The notes under the pieces: generated by a model
What the model was told of the DNA's origin: nothing
The model's input: only the letters and a program-made list of their open reading frames with translations
Database searches by the model: none
NCBI GenBank assembly: GCA_026122225.1
Contig: JANEZZ010001953.1
Span: forward strand, 1,488,001-1,552,000
Direction: 5' to 3'
Origin: Heloderma charlesbogerti
Lineage: Eukaryota; Chordata; Lepidosauria; Squamata; Helodermatidae
DNA length: 64,000 bases
Program-made: the position numbers and the translations under genes
Part shown: positions 12,701 through 36,719 of the stretch, in pieces
How the letters are laid out: the number at the start of each line of letters is the position of its first letter
Numbering within the stretch: the stretch's first letter is position 1

Positions 12701-13838
12701 TGTTGTCTTGCTGGGTTCACCCTGCACTGAATGCTGCCTTGCACAAAGAATTATTTGCCTGTAACTAGCATAGACCCTAACTATGTATAAAACAGAATCA
12801 TAGAATAGCCTGACTGCTGCTATTCACCACGCCAGCTATGAATCCAAATCCTGTTGCAACCCAAAGGATTGGCAGTTTAAGCATTCCTGCTTCTGGGACA
12901 GAGTTCTGTTACTGAAGCAGAATGGAGGTAACATGGTAGAGGTGATTCACTGCAGATAAAGCCTTGCTTTGGGGTTATAATAGTAGCCAGTCAGGTGAAA
13001 CTAGGGATTTTTTTAAATCCGAAAGTCGCAGTTAGGTCCCCTACTAGGACCAATTAAAATGGCCTGAATATTCAGGCCAGGCCAGATAAGCCTTCCCCAA
13101 CCTGGTGCCCTGCAGTCAGTATGGCCAGTTCTCAGGCATTCTGAGTTGTAGTCCAAAACATATAGACCAGGTTGAGGAAGACCGGGCTTGCTGTTAAGCA
13201 AAACAGTGGTGGGAGAGGGAGAAAAGTTAGGTGTGATGCTGGAGGCCAAACATTTGCAGGTTGTAGGACTCTTTTGAGATGGAATGCAGAAGGTGTTAGG
13301 CAAACTTAATCTCTGCTAGATACAAAACAGTTTCAGGATACAGAAGCTGCTGAGAAACAATGACTGCCCCCCACCTTTTGAAAGTATGAATTGTTTAATA
13401 CAGTACACAGTGTTAGGCACTGGATGTCAGGAGTAAAAGGTAGATGTGACTCTACTGGTAGGCTTCTGAGTGATTTGCAGTAGATTGGCAAGTATTTCTG
13501 ACTTTCCATTGTTTGATGATAGCAGAGCGGGGGGAGAGGAGAGACTCTCCTCCTGTCCTGAACAATGCTGCTGAAATGAAGAAAGCTTGGAGTAACCAGA
13601 AATGGATGTCTTGTATGGAGGAACTATGAGCTGCATTCAGTTCTGGTACTGAAAACCAATCCTTGGACACTGAATTCTTTAATTCTAAGTGTATGTCTTT
13701 TCATCAGGCTACAGTTGGCGGAGCTCAGGGTGATCGTAAAAGTAGAAGCCTGACATCTGCCTACCCCTGCTGTATGTAGCAGAAGCAAGCTAGTCCCCGA
13801 TGGCTTGCAGCTAGAGTTTCAGTTTACTCCGAAGCATA
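12701..13838. other. Intergenic gap between convergent STRADA and RNF113A
   Basis: No exon is seen. It contains a palindromic element at 13091-13190 (family A, CCTGGTGCCCT-type ends). The rest is unremarkable. Confidence 0.6.
13091..13190. repeat. Palindromic element, family A
   Basis: The left arm begins CCTTCCCCAACCTGGTGCCC and the right arm ends in its complement (CAGGTTGAGGAAG). The same family occurs at 17397-17525, 30602-30738 and 49319-49428. The centre carries a TGTAGTCCAA-type motif. Likely a hAT-like foldback MITE, inferred from shape only. Confidence 0.6.
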
Positions 13839-13858
13839 ACACATTTTCCTCTAAGTTA

Positions 13859-13864
13859 TTTATT
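13859..13864 (-). terminator. RNF113A: Poly(A) signal AATAAA, RNF113A
   Basis: The reverse-strand hexamer lies about 52 bases after the RNF113A stop, implying a very short 3' UTR ending near 13.84 kb. Confidence 0.7.
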
Positions 13865-13915
13865 CAGCTATAGAACTAGCTTTGTAAAGGGGGGGTGTGT
13901 GATGGCAGAACAATG

Positions 13916-25679
<11,764 letters not shown>

Positions 25680-26404
25680 TTCGGGCAGAGGGGGCACGGC
25701 GCGCGGGCGCCCCGCCCTCCCAACCGCCGCTTCGGGCCGCGGCTCGGCCTGGGCATGCGGCGCTCTATCCCTTTTCCTCTCTATCGCGGAAGGCCCTCTG
25801 CGACGCAGACTCACGCATAGTGAGAGTGAGTTCGGCCTGGACGTCGTTGCTCGCGCTTCCCTGAGGTGAAATTCGGGGTAGCTGTGCGCCGCGGCGGCGT
25901 GTTCACCCCGCCTCGGGAAGCGGAAGCAGCAAAGACGGGCGATTCTGCTTCTTCTGGCTCGGCTCGGGTGGAAAATGAGATGTTTTGCGGACTTTTTAAA
26001 CGTTTAAAAGCGCGGCGTGTTTCGTACAAGTAGACGGAGCAAAAGCCCCCCGTGTGCAACGGCGTGCTGCTGACACAAGACAGGCTGAGCGCGGACTCCC
26101 TTCTCGGGCGCTACGGGGGTGTAGACACGCAGCTTTGGACCGCAGCGACAGTAAAAGTCTGGATTTCGCCATCGTTTCTTATGGACAGCTGTCACTTTTA
26201 GCCTGCAGGAGGAGGGGAAAAAATAGTGTCAAAAGAAAGAAAGTAGTGCATGGAATGATTTAAGTTATTGAGGGTAAAATTCCCCCTTCACGGAGATTCA
26301 TTATTTCTGAGCCCTGTAATTACGTCTGTCAGCACTGTGATGGTGACTTGCTTGACAAGATGCTCACATGCTCCTCTAAAAGCTATCTAGGGAGCAATCC
26401 ATTA

Positions 26405-26508
26405 ATGTTTAGACAGAAAAAAAGTCCTACAACTCCCACCATCCCGCAGCCAGCCACAGCTGGCTGCGGGATGTTGGGAGTTGTAGGACTTTTTTTCAGT
26501 CTAAACAT
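26405..26508. repeat. Near-perfect hairpin element, family B
   Basis: Left arm 26405-26454 and right arm 26459-26508 are complementary at about 48 of 50 positions around a 4-base loop. Much less diverged than related copies at 21705-21835 and 44440-44530. Probably a young foldback MITE. Confidence 0.8.
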
Positions 26509-27296
26509 GTATATAGAACTGTGCCTTTAGACATATAAGATGGTTTGTTTTTGACAAACGAAAAACCCCTCTCACACTTCCAGGCGTAGGATATTCTGAG
26601 GTGTATAGCTCTGAGCATTGTTTGGCAAAAGCATTTGATATACCTTTAGCTTTTGAAATATGTGAGTTTTTAAGACAACAGATGGCTGGAGTCTTACCTG
26701 AATCCACTTTTTGTACCAGCCTCCTAGCTTAAAATTTATCATAATAAGTCTCATAATAAGTCTCTTTCATGTCTTGAAAAAAAAGGTGTGGTTCTTTTGT
26801 GATGTGTTATGCTCTCCACACATCCACCAAGTAATATTTTTTAAACAAACCCTCTAGCCCAGAATCCACATTTCCAAATCTAACAGATTTTCTAGAAGAG
26901 ACCTATCTATCTGCACATTTACTACACAATTAAAGTCTCCTCCCCTATAATGCCCTTCCTCAATGTATTCTGATTTTTGAAACTTATCTACCAAAATTGC
27001 AGATTGGCTAACATTTGGAGCATATAAAGAACGAATATATGGTCAAGGGAGAGCCCCTGAAAACGCTGTGGCAAGTATACAGCTAGCTCCCTTTCGAGTC
27101 TCCTTCAGCATATTTCGGGGCACTCTTTAGAAAGGCCGTGAGACATCCTTTGCCTCATAATTAGAGAAGCAAACCTCTTATATTGCAGGTTAAAACATTT
27201 GGTGAACTAGACAGGATATATATGTAGAGTAGATTTAGTATAACATTAGGGTGCATCCCCATTTTTTCTCTTATATCTCCCACCTCATCCAATACC

Positions 27297-27328
<32 letters not shown>

Positions 27329-27330
27329 AA
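27297..27330. repeat. (TAA)n microsatellite, grading to (AAAT)n
   Basis: Uninterrupted TAA units followed by AAATAAAT. Confidence 0.9.
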
Positions 27331-29164
27331 TGTAGTTACATTACTAAGAATACATACTACTGTTTTAGTGAACCCTTTGTAACCTTTGAAAAGCAATCTG
27401 AACAAATAACAGTAACCAGGAAAAAGCAGAGGTGGACCCATCCCTAACAAATATTATTCAGTATCCACCCTTGGGTTGTGTACAGGAGAGAAAGAGGGAT
27501 CTGCCTTAAAAGCATGATTGAAGAGAGAGAGCTTGGATATCCAACAAAGAAGAGAGAGAACAGATAGAGTGGAGGCATTTTAAAGTTGTTTTTGTATACT
27601 CTGCTCCAGCCACATCATCACAGATAAATTGTTTCCATAGCAACATTCTCATATCTAACTATATATGTGATATGACTGTTTTAGCACCCTTCCCTATGTG
27701 ATGTAACTTACCTTAAATTTCGATCTTTACAGACTATCAGTTTGAAGGGGAAACCCAGCATATATTTCATCTGTGTAGGACTTCTATGGTTGACCTAAGC
27801 TCTTAGCTGTAAATTCATTTGATAGATCCAGAAAAACTCACATCTGTGAACTTTGGAATAAGAAGTCTGGGTTGTCCTGAGCATTTGATCTGGAAAATAT
27901 AAATTTGGCTATGATGTCCCTGGAAATGTTGGTTTTGATATTGGGTAGGACCTGCCTGATATGTGCCTGACCACCAACTGGGCAGGCTCAGGCAGCATGT
28001 CCACCAGCCACCCTTGCAGGACAATCTCTCTATTAGGATCCTCCACAGTATGCTATCCAAAGACTCTAAATAATAAATTATTCTATCATGACTAGTTTTC
28101 ATTATAATCCAGTGTATTTGTTAATTCCCCGTTTATTACTATTACATTTATTACTGTTATTCACTTCCTTTAAAAAAGCAAGCTTTTAGTCATCAAGCTT
28201 CTATGGGAAATCTTAAACAGGGCATTTCAAGTACTTGGAAGGGGCTTTCAGTGGCTGCGTGGGCTGGATTTCTATTCCCCATGCCATAAAGTCGCCTGTC
28301 CATCCTGACATCCATCCAAATTCTGTCACAATTTCTCAAATGCAAGTCAGTCAGATTGCAGAATATTTGATTACAGAATTAATTACAGTCTGAATTCAGT
28401 GACAAGATAGAATATGCTGCCTTTGTGGGGCTTGTTCAATGCAGCAAAATTTCAGAGACAGCTGTATGGCTCAGACCCCCTACTTTCACTGTTTAAATAG
28501 TGCAGCATGTTCCCATTAAATTGTCAAAAGTGTTTACTATTTTCAGACCAAGAAGCTTCTTAATATAGCAAAAGGTTTTCTGGGAACCATCTGGTCCCCT
28601 GATGTTTTCCTTCTGTGTAATGTCTTGTGATAATGGAGCTCATCGATGTGCCTTAATTTTCTCCCCAACTAGCAGTAAGCCTAAATGAGACAGATGCTCA
28701 GTGTGCAGTTGGGTTATACAAGTGACTGGCGGATATGAGGGAAGATATACCCACTGCAGTGCCCAGAAATTAATTTCTAAAGTAGTGCTTTTGCTCCCCA
28801 GGGAGTGATTACAAATTGGGGGGGGGGCATTCAGAACTTTAGGGAGCAAATGAGGGGGGGGGCTTTCAGGATTTTATGCAGCCCCGTTTCCCCTGTTGCC
28901 ATGGTTTCTAGCAGACTGCTCAGCCCCTGCCCTGCCCCGCCCCGCCATGTAAAATCCTGGATTTCTTCCCTAGACCCTTAAAAAAGTGATGCATCAAAGA
29001 GGAATCAGACAGGAATGTCTTCTTCCTGCTTGGAGCAAACAACAACAAAAATACTTATCCTTCCACTTGCAATGAGATAAGGATGTTTTCAGGTAGAGGG
29101 CTGCTAGCACTACCAATCAGAAGATGATGCAGCAATTTGTCTTTTTTTCTTTAATGGATTTTTC

Positions 29165-29530
29165 TGCAGTAAGGAAAAAGATGGAAGAAGCAGTGAGAAA
29201 ACACAGGACGATTACAAGTGGAAGATGACGACATCTGGACCACAACCGCACAATAAAATTCCCTGAATGAGGCAGGGCGATGTCACTATAAAAGCCGCAT
29301 CTGGAAGCACCCGAAGCATTGTGATGAACTTCTAGGAAGAAAATAACAGAGAGGGCACTGTAATTGCAAAAAAGACAAGACAGAGACAGGGTGCTTCTAG
29401 ATGATGCTTTTATTGTGCAGTTGCACTGCCTCATTCATAGAATTTTATAGTGGTTCAGATGATGTCCTCAGTTCATAGTCCTCTTGTGTTTTCCCATTGC
29501 TTCTTCCATCTTTATCTGTACCATAACAAA
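29165..29530. repeat. Inverted-repeat element, family E
   Basis: The arm at about 29165-29335 is the inverted, diverged copy of about 29390-29525 (shared blocks AAGATGGAAGAAGCA, GAAAACACA, GAATGAGGCAG, and CATCTGGAAGCACCC / GGGTGCTTCTAGATG). A related single-arm copy lies at about 35585-35790. Likely a non-autonomous hAT-like element by its G-rich tip; not confirmed. Confidence 0.6.
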
Positions 29531-30601
29531 TCTGTTAAGGAGGTAAAGTTGCACAATACTTTTTGATTCCATCTGAAAGTATCCACAGGCTCTCTAAAAG
29601 TGCAGTCAGGCCCCAAAATCTGAGAACCTGTTTTTCCCTTGCCTGTATGAGCTTTCAGAACCTGCCATCTCATTTTCTATCTTTTCCCACCTCTGCTGTC
29701 TCTCCATTCCACACCTGAGAGCAATTATAGGTCATGGAGACTTGAGGCTCAAGCTGCCTATGAATGTCAGACCTAAGAGTTGGCTGATGGCCATCAGGAT
29801 CAAAGGTCTCAGTGAAGGTATGCCTGAGATCTGTGTATCATATACATATATCGTCAATATACCTAGATAATCAGAAAAAAGTTGCCTTGTCTGGAGTGCT
29901 GTTTTTAATTATCCCCTAGATTTTTTTTTTTAACTTGTAGCTTGTGGGGCATACAATTACAGTGGTGTGTGCTTGGAGGAGGGAAGTGGATTAAACACTA
30001 AGAGCCATTGTTCTAAAGCAAGCAGTGCTAAAGCTCAAGCCTATCTGGAAAAAATATTTCATGTTGGTGAGGGAGACTGTGGGGTGGAGAATGTACTCTG
30101 GCAGTGTTCTAGCAAGGGAGATCCAGCATGTGCAGAAGAAGGCTTCCATGTGTGGAGTTAATGTGGGTAACGTATGGATCTGGATGTAATCCAAATTACA
30201 GTGCTCTATCACCCCCAAATCTGCACCTTTTACCCCCTTAGGCTGGTATATTTATGACAGTGAAACTGTTATACTGACTTAAGGTTTCGACCATAACAAT
30301 ACTGCTACAATATCCTAACTTCACCGCGTTGGTGTAATGTGGAGTTACACCAGTATAGGGGATTTAGGGTGCAATCCTATAGTTGAGTTATGCTATCAGA
30401 GGGACAATAAGATAAAGAGGAGCCCTGCAATGCTGGCATCAGCATAACTCCCCAGATATGCTGGTGTAACATTCCAGTGTTGTATCAGTGAAGATATGCT
30501 GGCGGAACAGATGCAGCATACGGGAGAAACACATTTTGCACTATATCCAGTACTAACTCAGGCTATGACCATGACCCTGATCAACGGCAAATACTTGCAC
30601 C

Positions 30602-30738
30602 AGCTTTCCCCAACCTAGTGCCCTCCAAACGGTTTGGACTACAGCTCCTGGAATTCCTGACCATTGACGATACTGGCTGGGAATTATGGGAGTTTCAGTT
30701 CAGCACATCTGCAGGGAACTAGGTTGGGGAAAGCTGCT
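30602..30738. repeat. Palindromic element, family A
   Basis: Left end AGCTTTCCCCAACCTAGTGCC; right end is its complement (CTAGGTTGGGGAAAGCT). The inner arms are degraded. Confidence 0.7.
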
Positions 30739-33060
30739 TTACACCAACCTTCAGTTCAATGACAAACAAAAATCAAATTAAAAATTACTGCCTCCCCCTG
30801 GCCCTGGATGACTGTTACCACCCTCCATATCGTCATGACGGAATATAGGTCATGATGCAAGTCAGCACCCAATCACAGCACCCCACCACAAGCACTCCAA
30901 TCCCCACCCCCAGAAGAAGTCCATAACTCAGATTATGAGCACACAGCAAGAGGCCACAGTACTCTGGCCTTGGGTTTTGCACACTTAGCGCACACAAGGG
31001 AGAACTATGGGGAATGGGTGCTTTGCACAAAAGGGTATACTTTGATCAAACAGCCTATCTCCAGAACCCTCCTAGGAATTTGAACACTTCTCTCTTCCTA
31101 GAATCCTAACAGGTACCTCCACTCCACTCCCACAACTGAGGGTGCCGGGACAGAGTACTCCACACAGATAAGCAAAGGAAAGTGGAACATTTACTGCAAA
31201 CTATAAGGGCTGTGACTGTCTCTCATGTCTGCCTCCTCTCCCCTTGCTATACGTGCATATTGTGTCTTGCCTGAACTGCCCCTTCTCTCACACTCCTTCA
31301 CAAACACCTGCTTTGCATCCAGGTTAAGGGAATATGTGTTGCAGCTACTGACTTGTTACTCTATCTCTCCACAAACTGCTCTCCCAGAGGTACAGGATCC
31401 ATCAAACATTCTGTGTAGAGCAGGAGGGAAGTTCGCTCCACAAGCAGCAGCAGTGACAGCTGTTCTTCTGTGGGGTTGCAACCTACTTGCACTAGGCATG
31501 CTCCTGCACCTTGCAAGCTGTATGGCAAACAGTTATGCACCAGGTGTGCATGTTCCTACTGTGAAGCTGGTGCCATGGGGAACGTTCCACCTGCCACTTT
31601 GCTGGCTGTTGAGCCACCATACAAGATACAGGAGCCCTCTGGAGCAACTGACTGGCAACCGCATCCATGTATCCCTTCCTGTCCGGATCTACTCCATTCT
31701 GAATGCCGTTCAATGAAGGCTTTGACGGTGCCACATGTAATTTCTTTGTTGCTAGTGAGTGGTAGATAGTGATCTCTTATCTACAACCAGGATGATCTGG
31801 CTTTAGTTGGCCTCAGAATAGGACTCTGAAGTGGTGGACAGGGAGCTTGGCAGGCGCAGAGCCCCTGGCCTTTCCTGTCTCTGCTCACTCAGGTCCCCTG
31901 TATGGTGAGTGAGCAGGGCACCCTAGTGGGTTGGGTGCTGCTGACATGGTGTCTGAGTCAATCATTGCCGAGGGTGGGTGCCAGGCAGATAGGGAGGTGG
32001 AACTGAAAGGGGACGTAGGGGGCGGGGAGCAGGGGGAGACAAAATAGCATGGGGTTGGTCACATGGATTACTGGGGGTGGGTCAGAAGGGCTAGTTGGCC
32101 CATGCAAAAACTGGGCTGTTGGCCCACTCAGCACTCCTCCTGCACATGGGAGCCCTCCCTGCCTTTTCTAGTGTAGGGTTGTACCCAACCTGTGCCTCTA
32201 TGCAAGGGCACAACCAGGTAATTTCAGACCTTGGACTTGATGGTCTTCTAGGGGCCCCTTGAGACGGCCACGTGCGTTTGTGAAGCACACCACTAGCATT
32301 TCTCTTCTCCCCCGCCCCTCATTCCATGCTTTACGACTGCTTCTACGTTCCTGATGTTTAAGAGAAACAAAACAGAAACCTGTTTGCTAACCCTGATTTT
32401 AAAAAAGGAAAAAAAGAAATACTCTGAGCATGTGCAGTTCTGCATTTTAAATTAACTTATGACTACAGGAATAGAATGGACTTTGCTTCTGCTGCCTGAT
32501 GCTAAACCCATTTACTTGGGAATAAGCACCATTTCATTGCAGAAAAGGATAACATAATAAAATGACTGGGCATGTACATGCCCAGTTGGCTGCTCCCTAA
32601 CTCTAAAGTGTTTAGAAAGAAGAAAGGACGATGCGGCAAGCAACGTTAGCCCTGGTGAGCTCTGGCATGCCCGTGTTGGTCCTGGTGCCAGTGCAGGGCC
32701 TGTGGGCCACCTGCTGCTCTCTGGATGGTCATTTGGGAACCCCTGGGCTTTGGCCTCAAGGTCAGCCCTTGCTGCACTACTCCTGGGCATGTAAAACATG
32801 AGCTGTTCCCCCCCGCCCTGGTAGGGCTCCTGCTGCAGGTGGTCCTGGCATACCTGATTATGTACTGATGCTGGGGGCAGAGGGAAGAGAAATGTCCCGT
32901 GATGGGTCTGATTCCTGTCTGCTGCTGTGGACGAGTGGGTCAGTGGAGTCTAGAGTATGGGCTTAAGTCCAGGGAGCTTCCTTTCTGTTGTCTCTGATGT
33001 GATGGAGGGGGGGCATGCAAAAGGTGAGTGGGTCCATTTCCTCCCTTCCCCCAGTTGGGC

Positions 33061-33470
33061 TTATTTATTTCTTAAAATATTTCTAACCCACCCACTATTA
33101 ATTGATCTCAGGGCGGGGTACAATAATAAATACAATTTCAACATCAAACCAATCCATTAAAATCATCTGCAGTCTAAACAAACAAAACGACTGAGCTATA
33201 GTCAATAAGATCGAAAAGCCTGGTTAAATAGCCAGATCCTCACCTGGTGCTGAAACAAGGCCAACATCAGTGCCAGTGCCAGTGCCAAGGGGAGGGTATT
33301 CCACAGCCAGGGGGCCACAGCCCAGACAGCTCTCTCTTGCATCATGTACAGCACCCACTGCTGGGACCCAGAAGAGAGCACCCTTGCCAGAGCTCAGTTC
33401 TTGGGCAGGTATATACATGTATTTCCATTTTTCCAACCTGTGCAGTGAGCCACTGGAGGTTGCTCTGGTG
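33061..33470 (-). mobile_element. L2-type LINE 3' tail fragment
   Basis: Starts with a TTATTTATTTCTTAAAATAT tail, then a GGGCGGGGTACAATAATAAA block and a GGTGCTGAAACAAGGCCAAC block. These align in order with 20776-21130. Confidence 0.6.
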
Positions 33471-35584
33471 AATGTGTGGCTGTTGCTGGTGCAGTTAGGT
33501 AATTTAAAATCCTGGACTTAATGGTCTTTTATCCACCCACCCCCCTTTAGATGGCCATGTGTATGACTTAACTTCAAAATGCAGCAAACTAGTCCTGCTG
33601 TGTTTGGAAGGCCTTTTTGTGTGTTCTGCTGAGTGGGGACCCGGGCCTCCACCCCAAAGTCCTGCCTTGAATGCCCCATCGGTAGCAGAGGCTTCCTTTG
33701 TTGCCTGTCCTGCCCCTCTCTTGTTCTCCTTTGGCAGATCGCAGCCCCTTGGCCCAAGGAGGGCTCTGTGTCCTCTGCACAGGCCCCTCCATTGGGAGCA
33801 ATGTGGACACTGTATCGTCTGGCCTCTTTTCCCTTCCCTTTCTATGTTGTGCTCAAAACTCTGCTTGTGAACAGTGTGTGGCATAAGGGGACTCAAAGCC
33901 CTGCCTGCAGGGATGTCTGGGGACTTGTAGCTGTGGGCTCGCTGTGGGCTGTGCCACAGGAAGGCATCGCACATGTACGTTGTTGTGCAGGCAGGTATGC
34001 TGGGGGGGGGGTGCCTGTCAATGCGAGTTCACTGGCTCCATCCACAGAAGGCGGCACTGGGTGTCACCGTCACCACAGCCTCTGCTCGTTGGGCAGCACT
34101 GGTGTTTCCATGCATGCTGGATGGGTGGCTGTCATTTTTGTGCCATTTTCTGGTTGTGCGCTTCCCCTCTCTCCTCCTGGGCTGAGTTATTATGAGATAC
34201 GGTGGCTGTTGTGGCAGCAAAGCAGCAGTGTGTTCCCCCCTCCCCCCAAGTGTAATTGGTGTATAGGTTTATTCTGCCTCTTGTAATCCTATCCTAAACC
34301 TTGACTGAGTGAACTGAATTTTAAAGAATTTGCATAGTATTAAAACCTCAACGTAGGTGTGTGTTTTTAGGATACTGATGGAGGTATGAGCTGTGCCGGC
34401 TCCAGGTTTTTGAGGGCCCTTGGGCAAGACCCCCTCAATTGGCCCTCTCAGCGAGTTTGTCTTCTCACTGCCACTGTCAGCAGCTTCTGTTGCTCCTCCT
34501 CTTCCTCCTCCTCCTCACTACCACTTGCTTGCTTAACAGGCAGAGAGCCAGGGAGCAAGGGGGCTGTGGCATCTGCTGCTGCTGCTTCTTGCCACCACCA
34601 CCTGTCTGGGTCAAAGCAAAAGGCAGGTGAACAAGCAGGCTGCAGTGATGAAGAGGAGCAACTCCAGGGGTCTCTTCTCAGTGGGCCCCTGCTGGGGTGT
34701 GGGCCCTAGGCAGGTGTCAGACCATGCCTACCTTTGACACCAGCCCTGAATTAAGATAACATACAATTAAATAAACCAAGATTCCCATTCCTGTTAGAAG
34801 GAAATTCTATCTTTATTTTTCCTTTTATTCCATGACAGTAATGCATTAGAACCAAAATAGCCTAAACATGTATGCCACTGCCAACTCACAGTTCTACCCA
34901 TTAACTTTTGCTCCCACTGATCAGACAAAATGTAAGATGATTAAACGTTTTAATTAAGATTTGTAGCCTCACAAATATAGGGGCAATCTACATTACAACA
35001 TTACAAACTGGTTTCAAACCTGTTTTTAGTGATTACAGCTACCAAATACAGGAATTCTGGGAATTGTAGCTCTAGGAAGAGGGGCTGCTTGGGCAGGGGA
35101 CAGGGGTCTCTAGCAAAGAATTCTCAGTACCCTCATGAAACTGCAGGATCCCTTTAGATAAACTGGTTTGAAACCAGTTTAAAGTTGTAATGTAGATTGG
35201 CTCTTCCACTAGCTTAATGAAAGACCAAAAGTAGATAGGATCAGGTGCAAGGGCTGTTGTGCTACTGCTGCAGAAACAGTGTGCTATCTTGGTGCAGTTT
35301 CTCTTGATATTTTGCATGCTAGGGCAATATCACATCCAATTGGCACAGCAAAACAGCTTAGCAGCATCACCACTGGACTGGAGCCTTGTCCCATGCCAGA
35401 TTATTCCTGTGCCCTCCTGCAAACCAGCCTGTAACTAAACCTAAGCACTTGTAGCTGAAACAAGGGCATGTTCAATTGCAAAACAGCTTCCCCTGTTTGC
35501 TCCTCCCTCAATGGTTGCCCCTGTATGGAATTCTACATTGTAAGCTGGGGGGACGGGGCGGGGAGAGAGAGCCTGTCCTCTTGG

Positions 35585-35790
35585 GGTGCTTCTAGATGGA
35601 CGGGTCCTAGTGCAACCAATCACAAGGCACTGCACAACTGTTCTGTCTTTTCTGCTATAATGATTCTTTTTGTGTGGTAAGAAAAAGGATAGAAGAAGTG
35701 GTGGGAAACATGGGAGGGCTGTGAAAAATTCAAGTGAATGAAGCTGGGTGATAGCACAACACAAGCCTTGTCTGGAAGTGCGGTTATAAT
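35585..35790. repeat. Relative of the 29.2-kb inverted-repeat element (family E)
   Basis: Shares GGGGTGCTTCTAGATGG at the left and AGAAAAAGGATAGAAGAAGTGG and TGTCTGGAAGTGCGGTTATA blocks inside. One arm is degraded. Confidence 0.5.
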
Positions 35791-36035
35791 TTGTAAGGTA
35801 CAATGCCCACAGATGGCAAAGTGATAAGGGTGAGGCTGTGATGTGGTGGGGGACACTGCATGAGTCCGCCTCCAGTTTTCCTCTTGAGTTGGAGCCATAT
35901 TGGGAAGTCTTGCCATCCCCACTTTCCACCCCATCTTTGCTGGTACGTGATCTTACTTAAAGAGCTCCTTTCAACATTGCAATAATAGCGGGTTTTAAAG
36001 GGAAAGCTGTCAGCTGCTTATTTTGAATCAGGCAG

Positions 36036-36716
36036 ACATTTGTTGTTGTTCAGTCGTTAGGTTGTGTCCGACTCTTCGTGACCCCACGAACCATAGCACG
36101 CCAGGCCTTCCTGTCCTGCTGGAGTGTGCTCAAGTCCACATTCCTTGCATCGGTGATGCTATCTAGCCATCTCATCCTCTGCCATCCCCTTCTCCTTTTG
36201 CCTTCAATCTTTCCCAGCATCAGGGTCTTTTCCAGTGACTTTTCTCTTCGCATTAGGTGGCCAAACTATTTGAGCTTCAGCTTCAGTATCTGTCCTTCCA
36301 CTGAGCACTCAGGGTTGATTTCCTTTAGGGTGGACTGAGTTGACCTCCTTGCAGTCCAGGGGACTCGTAAGAGTCTTCTCCAGCACCACAGTTCGAAAGC
36401 ATCAGTTCTTTGGCGCTCAGCCTTCCTTATAGCCCAGCTCTCGCAGCCATACGTTGCTACCGGGAAAACTATAGCTTTGATTATGCGGACCTTTGTCGGC
36501 AAGGTGATGTCTCTGCTTCTTACTATGCCGTCTAGGTTTGCCATAGCTTTCCTCCCAAGGAGCGTCTTTTAATGTCATGGCTACAGTCACCATCTGCGGT
36601 GATCTTGGAGCCCAAGAAAGTAAAACCTGTCACTGCTTCCATGTCTTCCCCTTCTATATGCCAGGAAGTGATGGGGCCAGATGCCATGATGACCAGTGCT
36701 AAAAAGTCCCAGGTAT
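36036..36716 (-). mobile_element. BovB (RTE clade) LINE 3' end, 5'-truncated
   Basis: Minus-strand frames at 36532-36879, 36266-36544 and 36050-36253 read in order as the C-terminal part of the BovB ORF2: MASGPITSW, FLGSKITADGDC, then YGCESWAI and ELWCWRRLLRVPW, then EKTLMLGKIEGKRRRG and WLDSITDA. The reading switches frame twice, so it is inactive, but conservation is high, suggesting a fairly recent insertion. BovB is known to be widespread in squamates and to have moved horizontally between vertebrates; this is the main taxonomic clue here. It stops just short of the LIMD2 CpG island. Confidence 0.9.
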
Positions 36717-36719
36717 TCT

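Larger units (their letters stand above)
26200..36035. other. Gene-free region between the RNF113A and LIMD2 promoters
   Basis: No exon of a recognisable gene was found on either strand. It contains the hairpin at 26405-26508, a TAA microsatellite, the inverted-repeat element at 29165-29530, palindromes at 30602-30738, an L2-type tail at 33061-33470, GC-rich low-complexity DNA around 34.4-34.7 kb, and a relative of the 29-kb element at 35585-35790. Confidence 0.6.

Noticed and set aside
33504..34286. Frames of 156 (minus) and 217 (plus) codons
   Set aside because: No domain or splice context; flanked by LINE and low-complexity DNA. The translations look like random Cys/Pro/Trp-rich sequence.
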